Assembly (NCBI GenBank): GCA_964597445.1
Contig: CAZQXO010000003.1
Location: 1-64,000 of the forward strand
Length of the DNA stretch: 64,000 bases
From: UBA10649 sp964597445
GTDB taxonomy: Bacteria; Actinomycetota; Actinomycetes; S36-B12
Reading direction: 5' to 3'
Shown here: in pieces, positions 35,052 through 43,491 of the stretch
Position numbering within the stretch: the stretch's first letter is position 1
How the letters are laid out: the number at the start of each line of letters is the position of its first letter
Made by a program: the position numbers and the translations under genes
The notes under the pieces: model-generated
The model's input: the letters and a program-made list of their open reading frames with translations, nothing else
What the model was told of the DNA's origin: nothing
The model's database searches: none

Positions 35052-35918
35052 ATGCCGGAGCAGCGCGTGGCCGTGATCACGGATTCCACGTCCTACCTGC
35101 CTCCGGGGTGGGCTGCCGAGCTCGGGATCCGAGTGGTGCCGGTGCAGGTGATCGTCGCCGGACAGCCCTTCGACGAGACCGAGGACGCTCAGGCGCAGCG
35201 TGTGGCCGAGGCCCTGCAGTCCTGGCAGCCGGTCACGACGAGCCGTCCCTCTCCGGCGAGGTTCACTGATGCGTTCCGCGATGCTGAGGCCGCGGGTGCG
35301 CAGAGCATCGTCGTCGCGACGCTCTCGTCCGCCATGTCCGCGACGTACGAGTCCGCCCTGCTGGCGTCGCGCGAGGCGCAGATCCCGGTTGATGTGATCG
35401 ACACTCGTTCGATCGCCATGGGAGCGGGCTTCGCGGTCGTCAGCGGTGCCCGCGCGGCACGTGAGGGACGAGATCGGGAGTTCGTGGCACGCGTCGTGCA
35501 TACGCGTGCTGCGGCGACGCACGTCTACTTCTACGTCGACACCCTCGAGTACCTCCGGCGAGGTGGTCGCGTGAGTTCGGCCCGCGCCGCCGTGGGCCAG
35601 GCTCTCCAGGTCAAGCCCCTGCTGCAGGTCGTCGACGGCCATGTCGAGAAGATCGAGCAGGTGCGCACGGCGTCCAAGGCCCTGGCACGGCTGGCCGAAC
35701 TGGCGGTGGCTGCGGCTGGTGATGGTGATGGTGCGGCAGTCGATCTTGCTGTCCAGCACCTGGGTGCCCCGGATCGGGCTGCTGCCCTTGCGGCCTCCCT
35801 CGGTGAGCGTCTGCCGCAGGCGACCATCATCGAGGGAACAGTGGGAGGCGTCGTGGGTGCGCACGTCGGCCCGGGCATGGTTGCCGTGGTCGTGGCACCG
35901 CGGGTGGAGCCATCCTGA
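35052..35918 (+). CDS. DegV-family fatty-acid-binding protein
   Basis: A 288-residue protein of the DegV/FakB family, which holds a fatty acid and presents it to a kinase. The N-terminal RVAVITDSTSYLPPG contains the conserved TDS that contacts the carboxylate. The middle has TSRPSPARF and the sequence VIDTRSIAMGAGFAV. The C-terminal part includes YFYVDTLEYLRRGGRVSSA and LQVKPLLQVVDG, both family hallmarks. The stop overlaps plsY, an acyl-phosphate-using enzyme, which fits a shared role in phospholipid synthesis. No FakA kinase is seen in the window. Confidence 0.9.
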   Translation: MPEQRVAVITDSTSYLPPGWAAELGIRVVPVQVIVAGQPFDETEDAQAQRVAEALQSWQPVTTSRPSPARFTDAFRDAEAAGAQSIVVATLSSAMSATYESALLASREAQIPVDVIDTRSIAMGAGFAVVSGARAAREGRDREFVARVVHTRAAATHVYFYVDTLEYLRRGGRVSSARAAVGQALQVKPLLQVVDGHVEKIEQVRTASKALARLAELAVAAAGDGDGAAVDLAVQHLGAPDRAAALAASLGERLPQATIIEGTVGGVVGAHVGPGMVAVVVAPRVEPS

Positions 35919-36517
35919 TGACGGATCCGGCGGTTGTCGCCTGGGCCGTGCTTGCGATCGTCGTGGGATACGCCATCGGGGCGATCAACCCCGCGGCGCT
36001 GGTGGCCCGGGCCTTCGGCGTCGACCTGTCGCAGGTCGGGTCGGGCAATCCCGGGGCGACGAACGTCGGGCGCGCGCTGGGGCCCCGGTGGGCCGTTCTC
36101 GTCGGCTTCCTCGACATTCTCAAGGGTTTCGTGCCGGCCTTCGGATTCGGGCTGCTCGTCAGCCAGACGGCCGGGGAGCTCGCCGGTGTGGCGGCCGTGG
36201 CCGGTCATGTCACCTCGCCCTTCCTGCGAGGACGCGGGGGAAAGGGTGTGGCCACCACCCTCGGTGCCATCCTCGGGGTCCAGCCCCTTCTCGCCATTCC
36301 GGTGCTCGTGGGATTCGCCATCGGGGTGGCGGTGAGTCGCCGGGTCGGGATCGGTGCGGTCTCGGGTGCCGCGGTGCTCACGCTGAGCGGGCTCATCGGC
36401 TACCTCCTGGGGTGGATCGATGTCGCGGACATGGCGTTCGCGGTGGTGCTGGGGCTGCTGGTGGTGTGGCGTCATGTGCGGAACATCCGGCAGGCATGGC
36501 AGTCGTTGCGCGACTGA
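35918..36517 (+). CDS. plsY: Glycerol-3-phosphate acyltransferase PlsY
   Basis: A 199-residue membrane enzyme that transfers acyl groups from acyl-phosphate to glycerol-3-phosphate, the first step of phospholipid synthesis. About six helices are present. The conserved cytosolic motifs are GSGNPGATNVGR (about residues 42-53), the HVTSPFLRGRGGKGVAT loop, and the C-terminal VVWRHVRNIRQ. The start shares bases with the degV stop (TGATG). It ends two bases before the first N gap. Confidence 0.93.
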   Translation: MTDPAVVAWAVLAIVVGYAIGAINPAALVARAFGVDLSQVGSGNPGATNVGRALGPRWAVLVGFLDILKGFVPAFGFGLLVSQTAGELAGVAAVAGHVTSPFLRGRGGKGVATTLGAILGVQPLLAIPVLVGFAIGVAVSRRVGIGAVSGAAVLTLSGLIGYLLGWIDVADMAFAVVLGLLVVWRHVRNIRQAWQSLRD

Positions 36518-36519
36518 CG

Positions 36520-36619
36520 NNNNNNNNNNNNNNNNNNNNNNNNNNNNNNNNNNNNNNNNNNNNNNNNNNNNNNNNNNNNNNNNNNNNNNNNNNNNNNNNN
36601 NNNNNNNNNNNNNNNNNNN
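36520..36619. other. Assembly gap, 100 N
   Basis: Exactly 100 unknown bases between plsY and comEA. The size is a scaffolding convention, so extra sequence or genes may be missing here. Confidence 0.98.
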
Positions 36620-36668
36620 CCCGTCCACGGGTGCCCGCGCACGGGGGCCGCGGTGGGAGCGTCCTGCC

Positions 36669-36674
36669 TAGCGT
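36669..36674 (+). promoter_or_regulatory. -10 hexamer of comEA (leaderless)
   Basis: TAGCGT ends six bases before ATG 36681, predicting transcription from the start codon. Confidence 0.5.
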
Positions 36675-36680
36675 CCGAGC

Positions 36681-37496
36681 ATGGTCTCCCTCGATCGTGC
36701 GCACCGGGCCCGCGAGCAGGCCGAGCGTCGTCTGCAGGGCGTGGTGCGCCAGTGGCGTCCGTCTGCTGATGAGTGGGAGCCCGGGGAGTGGGAGGACGTC
36801 CCGACCCGGATCTCCTTCGGCCCGTGGAGTGGACCGGCCCTGCGGGGGTTGGTCCTGCTCACGGCCCTTGTCGCTGTGGTGATCGGCTACCTCCTGTGGC
36901 AGTCCGCACCGCGTGACGTGGTCGAGGTGACCAGTGGTGCTCTGCGGGCATCGGGCGTTCCGACACCGGAGGTCATCTCCTCGGGTGCTCCCATCACCGG
37001 GGCGCTCGAGCCACCCTCGCCGGCGGGGGTGGCGAGCAGCGGTCCCCCTCCCGCCTCCGAGGTGGTGGTCCATGTGGCCGGGCAGGTCCGCCAGCCGGGT
37101 CTGATCCGCCTGCCGGCAGGTTCACGGGTCGCCGATGCCATCGAGCGAGCCGGGGGATTTACCCGCGCCCGCGTCGCGAGTTCGATCAACCTCGCACGGA
37201 TCCTGATCGACGGCGAGCAGATCCTCGTCTCGGATCGCCCGGGGGCTGCGCCGCCGGCGCCTGCCCCGGAGAGCGGCGGGTCGCCCGCGAGCAGTGCGGT
37301 CGGAGCCGTGATCGACCTCAACACCGCGACCGAGGAAGCTCTGGACTCCCTGCCGGGGGTGGGGCCGGTGCTCGCTGGGCGGATCGTGGCGTGGCGGCAG
37401 GAGCATGGCGCCTTCCGCTCGATCGATGAACTCGGTGAGGTCTCCGGGATCGGCGATGCGACCCTGGCGCGCCTGCGCCCACTGGTCCGCGTGTGA
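36681..37496 (+). CDS. comEA: ComEA-type DNA-binding protein
   Basis: A 271-residue protein for DNA uptake or, in many actinobacteria, a conserved DNA-binding membrane protein of unclear use. A cytoplasmic N-terminal region (1-55) precedes one transmembrane helix (about 56-74). A disordered Pro/Ser stretch leads to a SLBB domain (VVVHVAGQVRQPGLIRLPAGSRVADAIERAGG-type, about 132-185), another linker, and the C-terminal helix-hairpin-helix pair (DLNTATEEALDSLPGVGPVLAGRIV, about 212-270). Overlaps comEC by GTGA. Confidence 0.9.
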   Translation: MVSLDRAHRAREQAERRLQGVVRQWRPSADEWEPGEWEDVPTRISFGPWSGPALRGLVLLTALVAVVIGYLLWQSAPRDVVEVTSGALRASGVPTPEVISSGAPITGALEPPSPAGVASSGPPPASEVVVHVAGQVRQPGLIRLPAGSRVADAIERAGGFTRARVASSINLARILIDGEQILVSDRPGAAPPAPAPESGGSPASSAVGAVIDLNTATEEALDSLPGVGPVLAGRIVAWRQEHGAFRSIDELGEVSGIGDATLARLRPLVRV

Positions 37497-39424
37497 TCGA
37501 CGCTCGGCTGCTCGTGCCCGCCCTTGCGGCGTGGGCAGGAGCGATCGCGCTCCTGCTCGGCGGGTGGTCGACCGTGGCGGTGATCCTCGGATCGGCCAGC
37601 GTCCTGGTCGCGGGCGCGTCACTGCTGCGTCGAGCGGCTCCCTCGAGCAGCGTGATCGTGGGCGTGGTGTTCTCGCTCGTGGGCGCCGGTGCCGCCTTCG
37701 CGTCCGTCGTGCGACTGTCGCCGGGGCCCCTGCCGGCGTGGGTGTCGGAGAGGGCGACGGTGGCGTCCGTGGGTGTCATCGCGGGGGAGCCGCACCTCAT
37801 GCCTGCTCCGCCCGGCGCTCCTCCCTGGGCCGAGGGATCGCAGGTCGTGCGGCTCCATGCGCAGGTGCTCGAGGCACGCGGGGTCACCCTGTCCGCATCC
37901 GTCCCGCTGCAGCTCCGCCTCGGCCCGGATGTGACCGTGCCGCCACGAGGCTCGGTCGTCGACCTGGTGGGCCGAGTGGCGGAGGTGCCTGCCCGGGCGG
38001 GCGTGGCAGCGGAGGTTCGCGTGCGCGCTCTCAGCGTGCGCAGCCCGCCCGGTCCGCTCGACGCGTCGGCGACCGCCATGCGCGTCGGTCTGGCCGCGGC
38101 GGTGGCGGATGCTCCGGAGGATGCGGGGTCACTGGTGCGTGGCCTGGCCCTCGGCGATGATGCCGGATCATCGCAGGAGTTCGCGGCCGCCATGCGGGCC
38201 AGTGGTCTGGCGCACCTCGTCGCGGTGAGTGGCGGCAATGTCGCGATCGTCGTGGGTCTGGCCGTGGGACTGGCCACGCTCGCCCGTCTGCGTCTCGCGC
38301 TGCGCGTGCTGGTCGGTCTGCTCGCAGTGGCCTACTACGCGTTCCTCGTCGGCCCCGAGCCCAGCGTGCTGCGCGCCTCGGTCATGGGCGCCATCGTCCT
38401 CGTCGGTGTCCTCGTCGGAGGACGTCGGGGCGGCCCCGCGGTGCTCGCGACCGGTGTCCTGGGACTGGTCCTGCTGCAGCCGTCCCTGGCGCTCTCCTGG
38501 GGCTTTGCTCTCTCCGCTGCCGCGACCGCCGGGATCGTCCTTCTCGCACCCGTCGTACAGCGACGCCTCGCACATGCCCGTCTCACCCGGCGATGGCCGC
38601 CCATCATCCTCACGGCGGCGTCCGTGACCCTTGCGGCCCAGATGGCCACCCTGCCGCTGCTCGTGGCCATGGGTGGCGCCACCGGCTGGGTGTCGATCCC
38701 GGCCAATCTCGCGGCCATGCCTGCGGTCGCCCCCGTGACCGTCCTGGGTCTGCTGGCTGCGGTGAGCGCCCCCGTCTCGCCGGACCTGGCCGGCGTGCTC
38801 GGCCACGCCGCGGCATGGCCGGCGCGTGTCATCGCGGCNNNNNNNNNNNNNNNNNNNNNNNNNNNNNNNNNNNNNNNNNNNNNNNNNNNNNNNNNNNNNN
38901 NNNNNNNNNNNNNNNNNNNNNNNNNNNNNNNNNNNNNNGGCACCGGGCATGCAGCACAGCCGGTCACGGCCGGCGACACCCGTCGCGTCGGCGAGGTCTC
39001 GTGGCGGACCCTCTGGCCGCGTCGGTTGATCACCTCCGGCTCGATCCCCAACAACGCCAGCATCGTGCTGGATGTCGAGGTGTCCGGGCACCGCCTCCTC
39101 CTCACCGGCGACATCGAGCCGGAGGCGCAGCAGGCCCTTATCCCCGATGTGTCGGGACTCTCCTTCGACGTGGTGAAGGTGCCCCATCACGGATCCCGCC
39201 ATCAGTCACCCGACTTCGCCCGTGCGGTGCGCGCGCCGATCGTGCTCCTCAGCGTCGGGGAGGACAACGAGTACGGCCACCCGGCGCCCGAGGCGATCGA
39301 GATGTTCTCCGGGGAGGGATCCGTCGTGGTCCGCACCGACCTCACCGGTGACGCGGCGCTCGTCGAGAGCCCCGCCGGGGGCTTGGGGGTGGTCACGCGG
39401 GATGGCATGCTGGCCCCACCATGA
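37493..39424 (+). CDS. comEC: ComEC/Rec2 family DNA channel protein (interrupted by a gap)
   Basis: Two pieces of one gene lie on either side of the N gap at 38839-38938. The first (37493-38838, about 448 residues) has an N-terminal membrane pair, an OB-like DUF4131 region and the competence domain with HLVAVSGGNVAIVVGL and RASVMGAIVLVGVL. The second (38939-39424) is the C-terminal end of the metallo-beta-lactamase domain: RLLLTGDIEPEAQQAL, VVKVPHHGSRHQS and LLSVGEDNEYGHPAPE. The HxHxDH metal motif and its DVGQGD lead-in are absent from both pieces, so they must be in the unsequenced part, which is therefore well over 100 bases. The intact protein would import single-stranded DNA. Confidence 0.85.
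   Translation: MIDARLLVPALAAWAGAIALLLGGWSTVAVILGSASVLVAGASLLRRAAPSSSVIVGVVFSLVGAGAAFASVVRLSPGPLPAWVSERATVASVGVIAGEPHLMPAPPGAPPWAEGSQVVRLHAQVLEARGVTLSASVPLQLRLGPDVTVPPRGSVVDLVGRVAEVPARAGVAAEVRVRALSVRSPPGPLDASATAMRVGLAAAVADAPEDAGSLVRGLALGDDAGSSQEFAAAMRASGLAHLVAVSGGNVAIVVGLAVGLATLARLRLALRVLVGLLAVAYYAFLVGPEPSVLRASVMGAIVLVGVLVGGRRGGPAVLATGVLGLVLLQPSLALSWGFALSAAATAGIVLLAPVVQRRLAHARLTRRWPPIILTAASVTLAAQMATLPLLVAMGGATGWVSIPANLAAMPAVAPVTVLGLLAAVSAPVSPDLAGVLGHAAAWPARVIAXXXXXXXXXXXXXXXXXXXXXXXXXXXXXXXXXXGTGHAAQPVTAGDTRRVGEVSWRTLWPRRLITSGSIPNNASIVLDVEVSGHRLLLTGDIEPEAQQALIPDVSGLSFDVVKVPHHGSRHQSPDFARAVRAPIVLLSVGEDNEYGHPAPEAIEMFSGEGSVVVRTDLTGDAALVESPAGGLGVVTRDGMLAPP
38839..38938. other. Assembly gap, 100 N, inside comEC
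   Basis: Removes the last membrane helices and the start of the beta-lactamase-like domain. From the missing motifs I estimate roughly several hundred bases are lost. Confidence 0.98.
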
Positions 39425-40413
39425 CCGCTCCCCGCCTCACCCTCGCCATCGGCGCTGAGACCGTGCTGGTCGACAGGGCGGTGCGATCGGCCACCGCAGC
39501 CGTCCGCCAGGCTTCTCCCGAGGTGCAGCGGACGGTCATCGATGCCGGCGACGACTCCGCGGCGCACCGACTGCGTGAGGCGGCCGCACCCAACCTCTTC
39601 GGCGACACCACGATCGTCATCCTCGAGGGCATCGATTCCGCGGATGATGCGCTGGCGACCGCGATCCGCGAACTGCTGGACGACCCTGCCTCGGAGGCCT
39701 ATCTCGTCTTCACTCATCCGGGTGGCATGAAGGGCAAGGCCCTTGTCGATGCCATCCGCAAGGCGGGCGCCGATGTCATCGACTGTCCGACCCTGAAGAA
39801 GGGCAAGGCCACGGTCGACTTCCTGACGAAGGAGTTCGCTCGGCACGGCCGCAAGGCCACTCCGGACGGGGTGGCGGCCCTGTACGAAGCCGTGGGTCAC
39901 GACCTCGGCCTGCTCGTGTCCGCGGTCTCGCAGCTCTCCGCTGACGCGGAGGCCGATGTCATCGATGCGGAGGCGGTGCGCCAGAGCTTCGTCGGCGTGG
40001 CTGAGGTCTCGACCTTCACCATCTCCGACGCCTTCTGGGATCGGCGCTACGCCGAGGCCCTGAGGTCGCTGCGGCAGGCGATGCTGGTGTCCGACGGTTC
40101 CCGGGTGGGTGTCACCACGGTGTCGTCCCTGGCCAGCGGCCTTCGAACCCTCGTGCGCGTAGGCGGCATGCCGCCCGGCACGTCGGACGCGGACATCGCT
40201 CGGGAGGCGGGTGTGCCGCCCTGGAAGGTCACTCAGCTCAAGCGTCAGTGGTCCCGGTGGTCGGGTGATCAGCGGCGCATTGCGGCCTCGGCCGTCGCCC
40301 TGGCAGATGCTGACGGTGCCATGAAGGGCGGCGTCCGCGAGGGATCGAGTCTGGATGCCGAGCAGAAGCTGCTGGCCCTGGAGATCCTGGTGGCCGGTTC
40401 GGCGCGCGACTGA
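39421..40413 (+). CDS. holA: DNA polymerase III delta subunit
   Basis: A 330-residue clamp-loader subunit that opens the beta clamp. It has the weak but recognisable HolA pattern: an N-terminal AAA-like domain beginning LAIGAETVLVDRAV with APNLFGDTTIVILEGI, the segment AYLVFTHPGGMKGKALVDAIRK, and the helical C-terminal domain with AVSQLSADAE and the PPWKVTQLKRQWSRW repeat used in loader assembly. It follows comEC with ATGA overlap, the classic comEA-comEC-holA order. It ends nine bases before the convergent hmuV. Confidence 0.9.
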   Translation: MTAPRLTLAIGAETVLVDRAVRSATAAVRQASPEVQRTVIDAGDDSAAHRLREAAAPNLFGDTTIVILEGIDSADDALATAIRELLDDPASEAYLVFTHPGGMKGKALVDAIRKAGADVIDCPTLKKGKATVDFLTKEFARHGRKATPDGVAALYEAVGHDLGLLVSAVSQLSADAEADVIDAEAVRQSFVGVAEVSTFTISDAFWDRRYAEALRSLRQAMLVSDGSRVGVTTVSSLASGLRTLVRVGGMPPGTSDADIAREAGVPPWKVTQLKRQWSRWSGDQRRIAASAVALADADGAMKGGVREGSSLDAEQKLLALEILVAGSARD

Positions 40414-40422
40414 GGCCCCGCG

Positions 40423-41148
40423 TCACCACGGGACGTCGATACCGAAGGCTCCGCGCAGCACATCAGGAGTCATCACCTCGGCTGCACTGCCGTGAGCGAT
40501 CACGTGTCCACCTTGCAGCAGCACGACGTCATCGCACACATGGCGCATGCGGGCGACGTCATGGCTGACGACGATGACGGCTCCTCCTGCATCGGCATGG
40601 GCGCGCATGCGCGCATCCAGATCGTGACGACCGACGACATCGAGATCGGCATCGGCCTCATCGAGGAGCAGCAGGGGGGCTCGTTGGGCCATGACTCGTG
40701 CCAGGTGCACGCGGGTGCGCTCACCACCAGAGAGCAGCGTCACGGGTCGAGTTCGGATGGTCGACAGACCGTGGTCCTCGATCACCTCGTCGACGATCAC
40801 GTCGTCCTCCCGGGCCTGGGGCGTGCCCTGCCAGGGAGTTCGTCCCCAGCTGACGACCTCCTCCACCGTGAACCCGAAGGACACCTGACGCTCCTGGCCG
40901 AGAAGCGCCCGCTGGCGGGCCCGGGCCCGGGCATCGAGGCGGGCGATGTCCGCTCCATCGATCTCGATGGTCCCGGAGTCGGGAAGGAGTTCTCCGGCGA
41001 GCAGGCCGAGCAGGGTCGACTTGCCGGAGCCGTTGCGCCCGAGAACTGCGGTGACGGCGCCTGATCGGAACGCCACCGTTGCCTGCGCCAGCCTGACGAC
41101 CTGCTGGCTGGTCAGTCCTGCGTCGATGAGATGCGCAGCGGGTGTCAT
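40423..41148 (-). CDS. hmuV: Heme-type ABC transporter ATP-binding protein (HmuV-like)
   Basis: About 241 residues. Walker A is GRNGSGKST, the ABC signature LSGGERTR, Walker B LLLLDEADADLD and the switch histidine in IVVSHD. The segment QRALLGQERQVSFGFTVEEVVSWGRTPW is close to HmuV proteins, which drive heme import through HmuU. Two ATGs fit: 41154, with almost no space from AAGGGGG, and 41148, which has proper spacing and overlaps the permease stop (ATGA); I chose 41148. Other FecE-type substrates such as siderophores remain possible. Confidence 0.82.
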   Translation of the reverse strand: MTPAAHLIDAGLTSQQVVRLAQATVAFRSGAVTAVLGRNGSGKSTLLGLLAGELLPDSGTIEIDGADIARLDARARARQRALLGQERQVSFGFTVEEVVSWGRTPWQGTPQAREDDVIVDEVIEDHGLSTIRTRPVTLLSGGERTRVHLARVMAQRAPLLLLDEADADLDVVGRHDLDARMRAHADAGGAVIVVSHDVARMRHVCDDVVLLQGGHVIAHGSAAEVMTPDVLRGAFGIDVPW

Positions 41149-41930
41149 GCCCATCCCCCTTGGCGGATGCGAGTGCGCCAGAGCAGGACGAAGAACACCG
41201 GTGCGCCGATGAGGGCGGTGATGGCACCGACGGGGATCTCGACGGGGGCTGCGGCGACGCGCGCCACGGTGTCGGCGACGAGAAGGAGGAGAGCTCCCGC
41301 CACGCTGCTCACGGCGAGGACGGGTCCGGTGCGTGGGCCGATGATGATGCGCACGGCATGCGGGATGACGAGTCCGATGAAGGCGATGACACCGACTGCC
41401 GCGACTCCGGCTCCGATGAGCAGGACAACGGCCACGAGAGCCCGCACCCGCACTCGCCTCACATCGATACCCACGGCCGCAGCATCACGATCACCGAGCG
41501 CGAGCACGTCGAGGGATCGCACCACGCTGGCTGCCACGAGGAGGCCGAGGAGGACGAAGGGTGCCACGGCGATGACGGCCGACCAGGTGGACAGGGCCAG
41601 GCTGCCCGTGGTCCAGAACGCGAGTGACCGCACACCCGCATCCGGCACGACACTCACGACGATGGCCACGGCGGCCGTGGAGAATGCGGCCACGGCGATG
41701 CCGGCCAGCAGGAGGGTGACGACCTCCGGCCGACCCTGACGGGTGGCGGCCCACACCACGGCGGCCATGGCAAGGCCGGAGCCGAGCGTCGCGGCGATGC
41801 CGGAGGCGAGTGTTCCGAGGGTGATGCCGACAGCGGCTCCGAGCACGCATCCGAGGGCGGCGCCGGAGGAGATGCCGATCAGGGCGGGGTCGGCGAGGGG
41901 ATTGCGCAGCGTGCCCTGCAGCAGGACACC
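41145..41930 (-). CDS. hmuU: FecCD-family permease (HmuU-like), N-terminus lost in gap
   Basis: The visible 262 residues are the C-terminal three quarters of a FecCD/BtuC permease. Recognisable pieces are LLQGTLRNPLADPALIGISSGA, VTLLLAGIAVAAFSTA, SLAFWTTGSLA, and the ATPase-coupling region GIAFIGLVIPHAVR-like (VIAFIGLVIPHAVRIIIGP). About eight helices remain. The start lies in the 100-N gap. It overlaps hmuV by four bases. Together with the lipoprotein upstream it forms an importer of a porphyrin- or siderophore-sized ligand. Confidence 0.88.
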   Translation of the reverse strand, partial: GVLLQGTLRNPLADPALIGISSGAALGCVLGAAVGITLGTLASGIAATLGSGLAMAAVVWAATRQGRPEVVTLLLAGIAVAAFSTAAVAIVVSVVPDAGVRSLAFWTTGSLALSTWSAVIAVAPFVLLGLLVAASVVRSLDVLALGDRDAAAVGIDVRRVRVRALVAVVLLIGAGVAAVGVIAFIGLVIPHAVRIIIGPRTGPVLAVSSVAGALLLLVADTVARVAAAPVEIPVGAITALIGAPVFFVLLWRTRIRQGGWA

Positions 41931-42030
41931 NNNNNNNNNNNNNNNNNNNNNNNNNNNNNNNNNNNNNNNNNNNNNNNNNNNNNNNNNNNNNNNNNNNNNN
42001 NNNNNNNNNNNNNNNNNNNNNNNNNNNNNN
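41931..42030. other. Assembly gap, 100 N, between hmuT and hmuU
   Basis: Removes the 3' end of the binding-protein gene and the 5' end of the permease gene. True length unknown. Confidence 0.98.
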
Positions 42031-42809
42031 TCCTCCTGCGCGAGTGCCTCTGCGGTGAGAGGCGTGAACTCGGGCAGGCCCGCTGCTGAACCGACGTCGA
42101 CGCCGCCGGCCGCCTCGATCAGGGCATCCGCGCCCGAGCCCTTCCCGCCGATGAGGTAGATGGCGGACGTGCCGCGCAGGTAGAGGAAGGCGACTCGCGG
42201 TGAGGAGGCCGTCACGGGCTGCCTGTCCGAGGCAGTCCATGCCGAGGCGGTTGCCTCGGCAGCCGCCTGATCGAGTCCTGCAGCGGAGGCGATGGCCCGC
42301 GTGCGCGGCAGGACGTCGGGTGCGCTCCACGCCTCGGGCACCTCGACCACGTCGACTCCCGCCGCGCGGATCTGGTCGAGGGCCTCGGGGGGCGACGTGG
42401 CGGCATCGACGAGCACGAGATCCGGCTTCGTCGCGAGAACCCGCTCGGCGCTGACGGCATGCGCCTTGGTGAGGACGGGGACATCCTCCAGCTGAGGTGC
42501 GGTGCTGGTCTCGTCGCGTCCGACGATGCGGTCGGCGAGGCCGAGAGCGACGAGGGATTCCGCCACGCCCGTCGCCAGGCTCACGATGCGACCCGGGGCG
42601 TCGGCGGCGACCGTGGCGGGCGCCGTGTCGGGCATCGGCACCTCGGCCGAGGTGATCACGATCGGGAACGGGACTGACGCGCTGGACGAGGTCGCGGAGG
42701 GGGACGACGGTGACGAGGGCGCGCTCGTGGTGGTGCCGGATGCGCATGCCGTCAGGGCGACGAGCAGGACGGTGACGACCAGGGTCACATTCCTCGGGCG
42801 CGAACTCAC
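42031..42809 (-). CDS. hmuT: Heme-type ABC transporter substrate-binding lipoprotein (HmuT-like), C-terminus lost in gap
   Basis: About 259 residues are visible. A lipoprotein signal peptide ends in the lipobox LTAC (about residue 22), followed by a Ser/Thr-rich linker (TSAPSSPSSPSATSSS) for surface tethering. The PBP domain starts GRIVSLATGVAESLVALGLADRIVGRD and continues with SAERVLATKPDLVLVD, PPEALDQIRAAGVDVVEVP and IYLIGGKGSGADALIEAAGG, closely following the HmuT pattern. GTG 42809 is six bases after a GATAAT hexamer, so the operon starts leaderless. Heme as ligand is inferred from this resemblance and from the HmuV features. Confidence 0.82.
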
Positions 42810-42815
42810 CCCCGG

Positions 42816-42908
42816 ATTATCGCCGTCCTGGCAACTGCTCTTGCCGATGCTGCGTCGGAATGACTCCGACAGTGTGTCAGGCGAAGACGCGCGGCGGGCT
42901 CGTATCTT
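42816..42908. promoter_or_regulatory. Divergent leaderless promoters of hmuT and the secreted-protein gene
   Basis: On the minus strand GATAAT (42821 to 42816) ends six bases before GTG 42809. On the plus strand TATCTT (42903-42908) ends six bases before GTG 42915. The interval of 105 bases contains an inverted repeat TCGGAaTGAcTCCGA (about 42856-42870). I see no textbook iron box for DtxR/IdeR. Confidence 0.5.
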
Positions 42909-42914
42909 CCGAGG

Positions 42915-43436
42915 GTGTCCATCCTGCGCTGCGTGACGGCCTGCCTCGCGATGGCCGTCGTGCTCGTCGTCGGGACGGCCGTGCCGGCCCAAGCCGAGCC
43001 GAGCGGAGTCGGACAGGCGAGCGGGCCCGGAGATCTTCGGCTCACCGTCACCCCGGTGCGCAGTCTGCCGTCGGATGGAGTGACGTTGCGTGTGCGCGGC
43101 TCCGGGTTCGATCGCACCGTGGGTGTCTACGTCGCCCTGTGCGTGACCCCCACGCGTGGAACGAGGCCGTCGCCCTGCGGTGGGGGAGTGAACGCCACAG
43201 CGTCGGATCCCTCGTCGGCCTGGATCTCCTCAACACCCCCTGCCTACGGGCGTTCGCTCGCGATTCCGTATCGCGCGCGCGGGAAGTTCGACGTCCGCAT
43301 CACGGTGTCGCCGATGATCGGGGACATCGACTGTCGACGCACCTCCTGCTCGGTCGTGACCCGCGCGGATCACACCCGGGCGGGCGACCGAAGGTTCGAT
43401 CTCGCCGTCCCTGTCTCCTTCTCGGCGTCCCCCTGA
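42915..43436 (+). CDS. Secreted four-cysteine protein next to the heme importer
   Basis: A 173-residue protein with a signal peptide (about 1-27, cut after AQA). The mature part is beta-rich and contains VRGSGFDRTVGVYVALC, a second cysteine in RPSPCGGG, a pair in GDIDCRRTSCSVVTRADHT, and ends DRRFDLAVPVSFSA. This arrangement resembles the neocarzinostatin-like or HtaA-associated domains of actinobacterial heme-acquisition proteins, but no full HtaA domain is seen. Its position back to back with hmuTUV suggests a heme-binding or heme-delivering role; this is inference. Shares its cysteine plan with the next gene. Confidence 0.7.
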   Translation: MSILRCVTACLAMAVVLVVGTAVPAQAEPSGVGQASGPGDLRLTVTPVRSLPSDGVTLRVRGSGFDRTVGVYVALCVTPTRGTRPSPCGGGVNATASDPSSAWISSTPPAYGRSLAIPYRARGKFDVRITVSPMIGDIDCRRTSCSVVTRADHTRAGDRRFDLAVPVSFSASP

Positions 43437-43491
43437 CCTGCCCATGAATCCATCTCCATCCCACCTGCACATCAACTGAAGGAGAACCCCC

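Noticed and set aside
36520..36619. Open frames reading through the N runs as real proteins
   Set aside because: The N runs are fixed-size placeholders; continuity of frame across them is chance.
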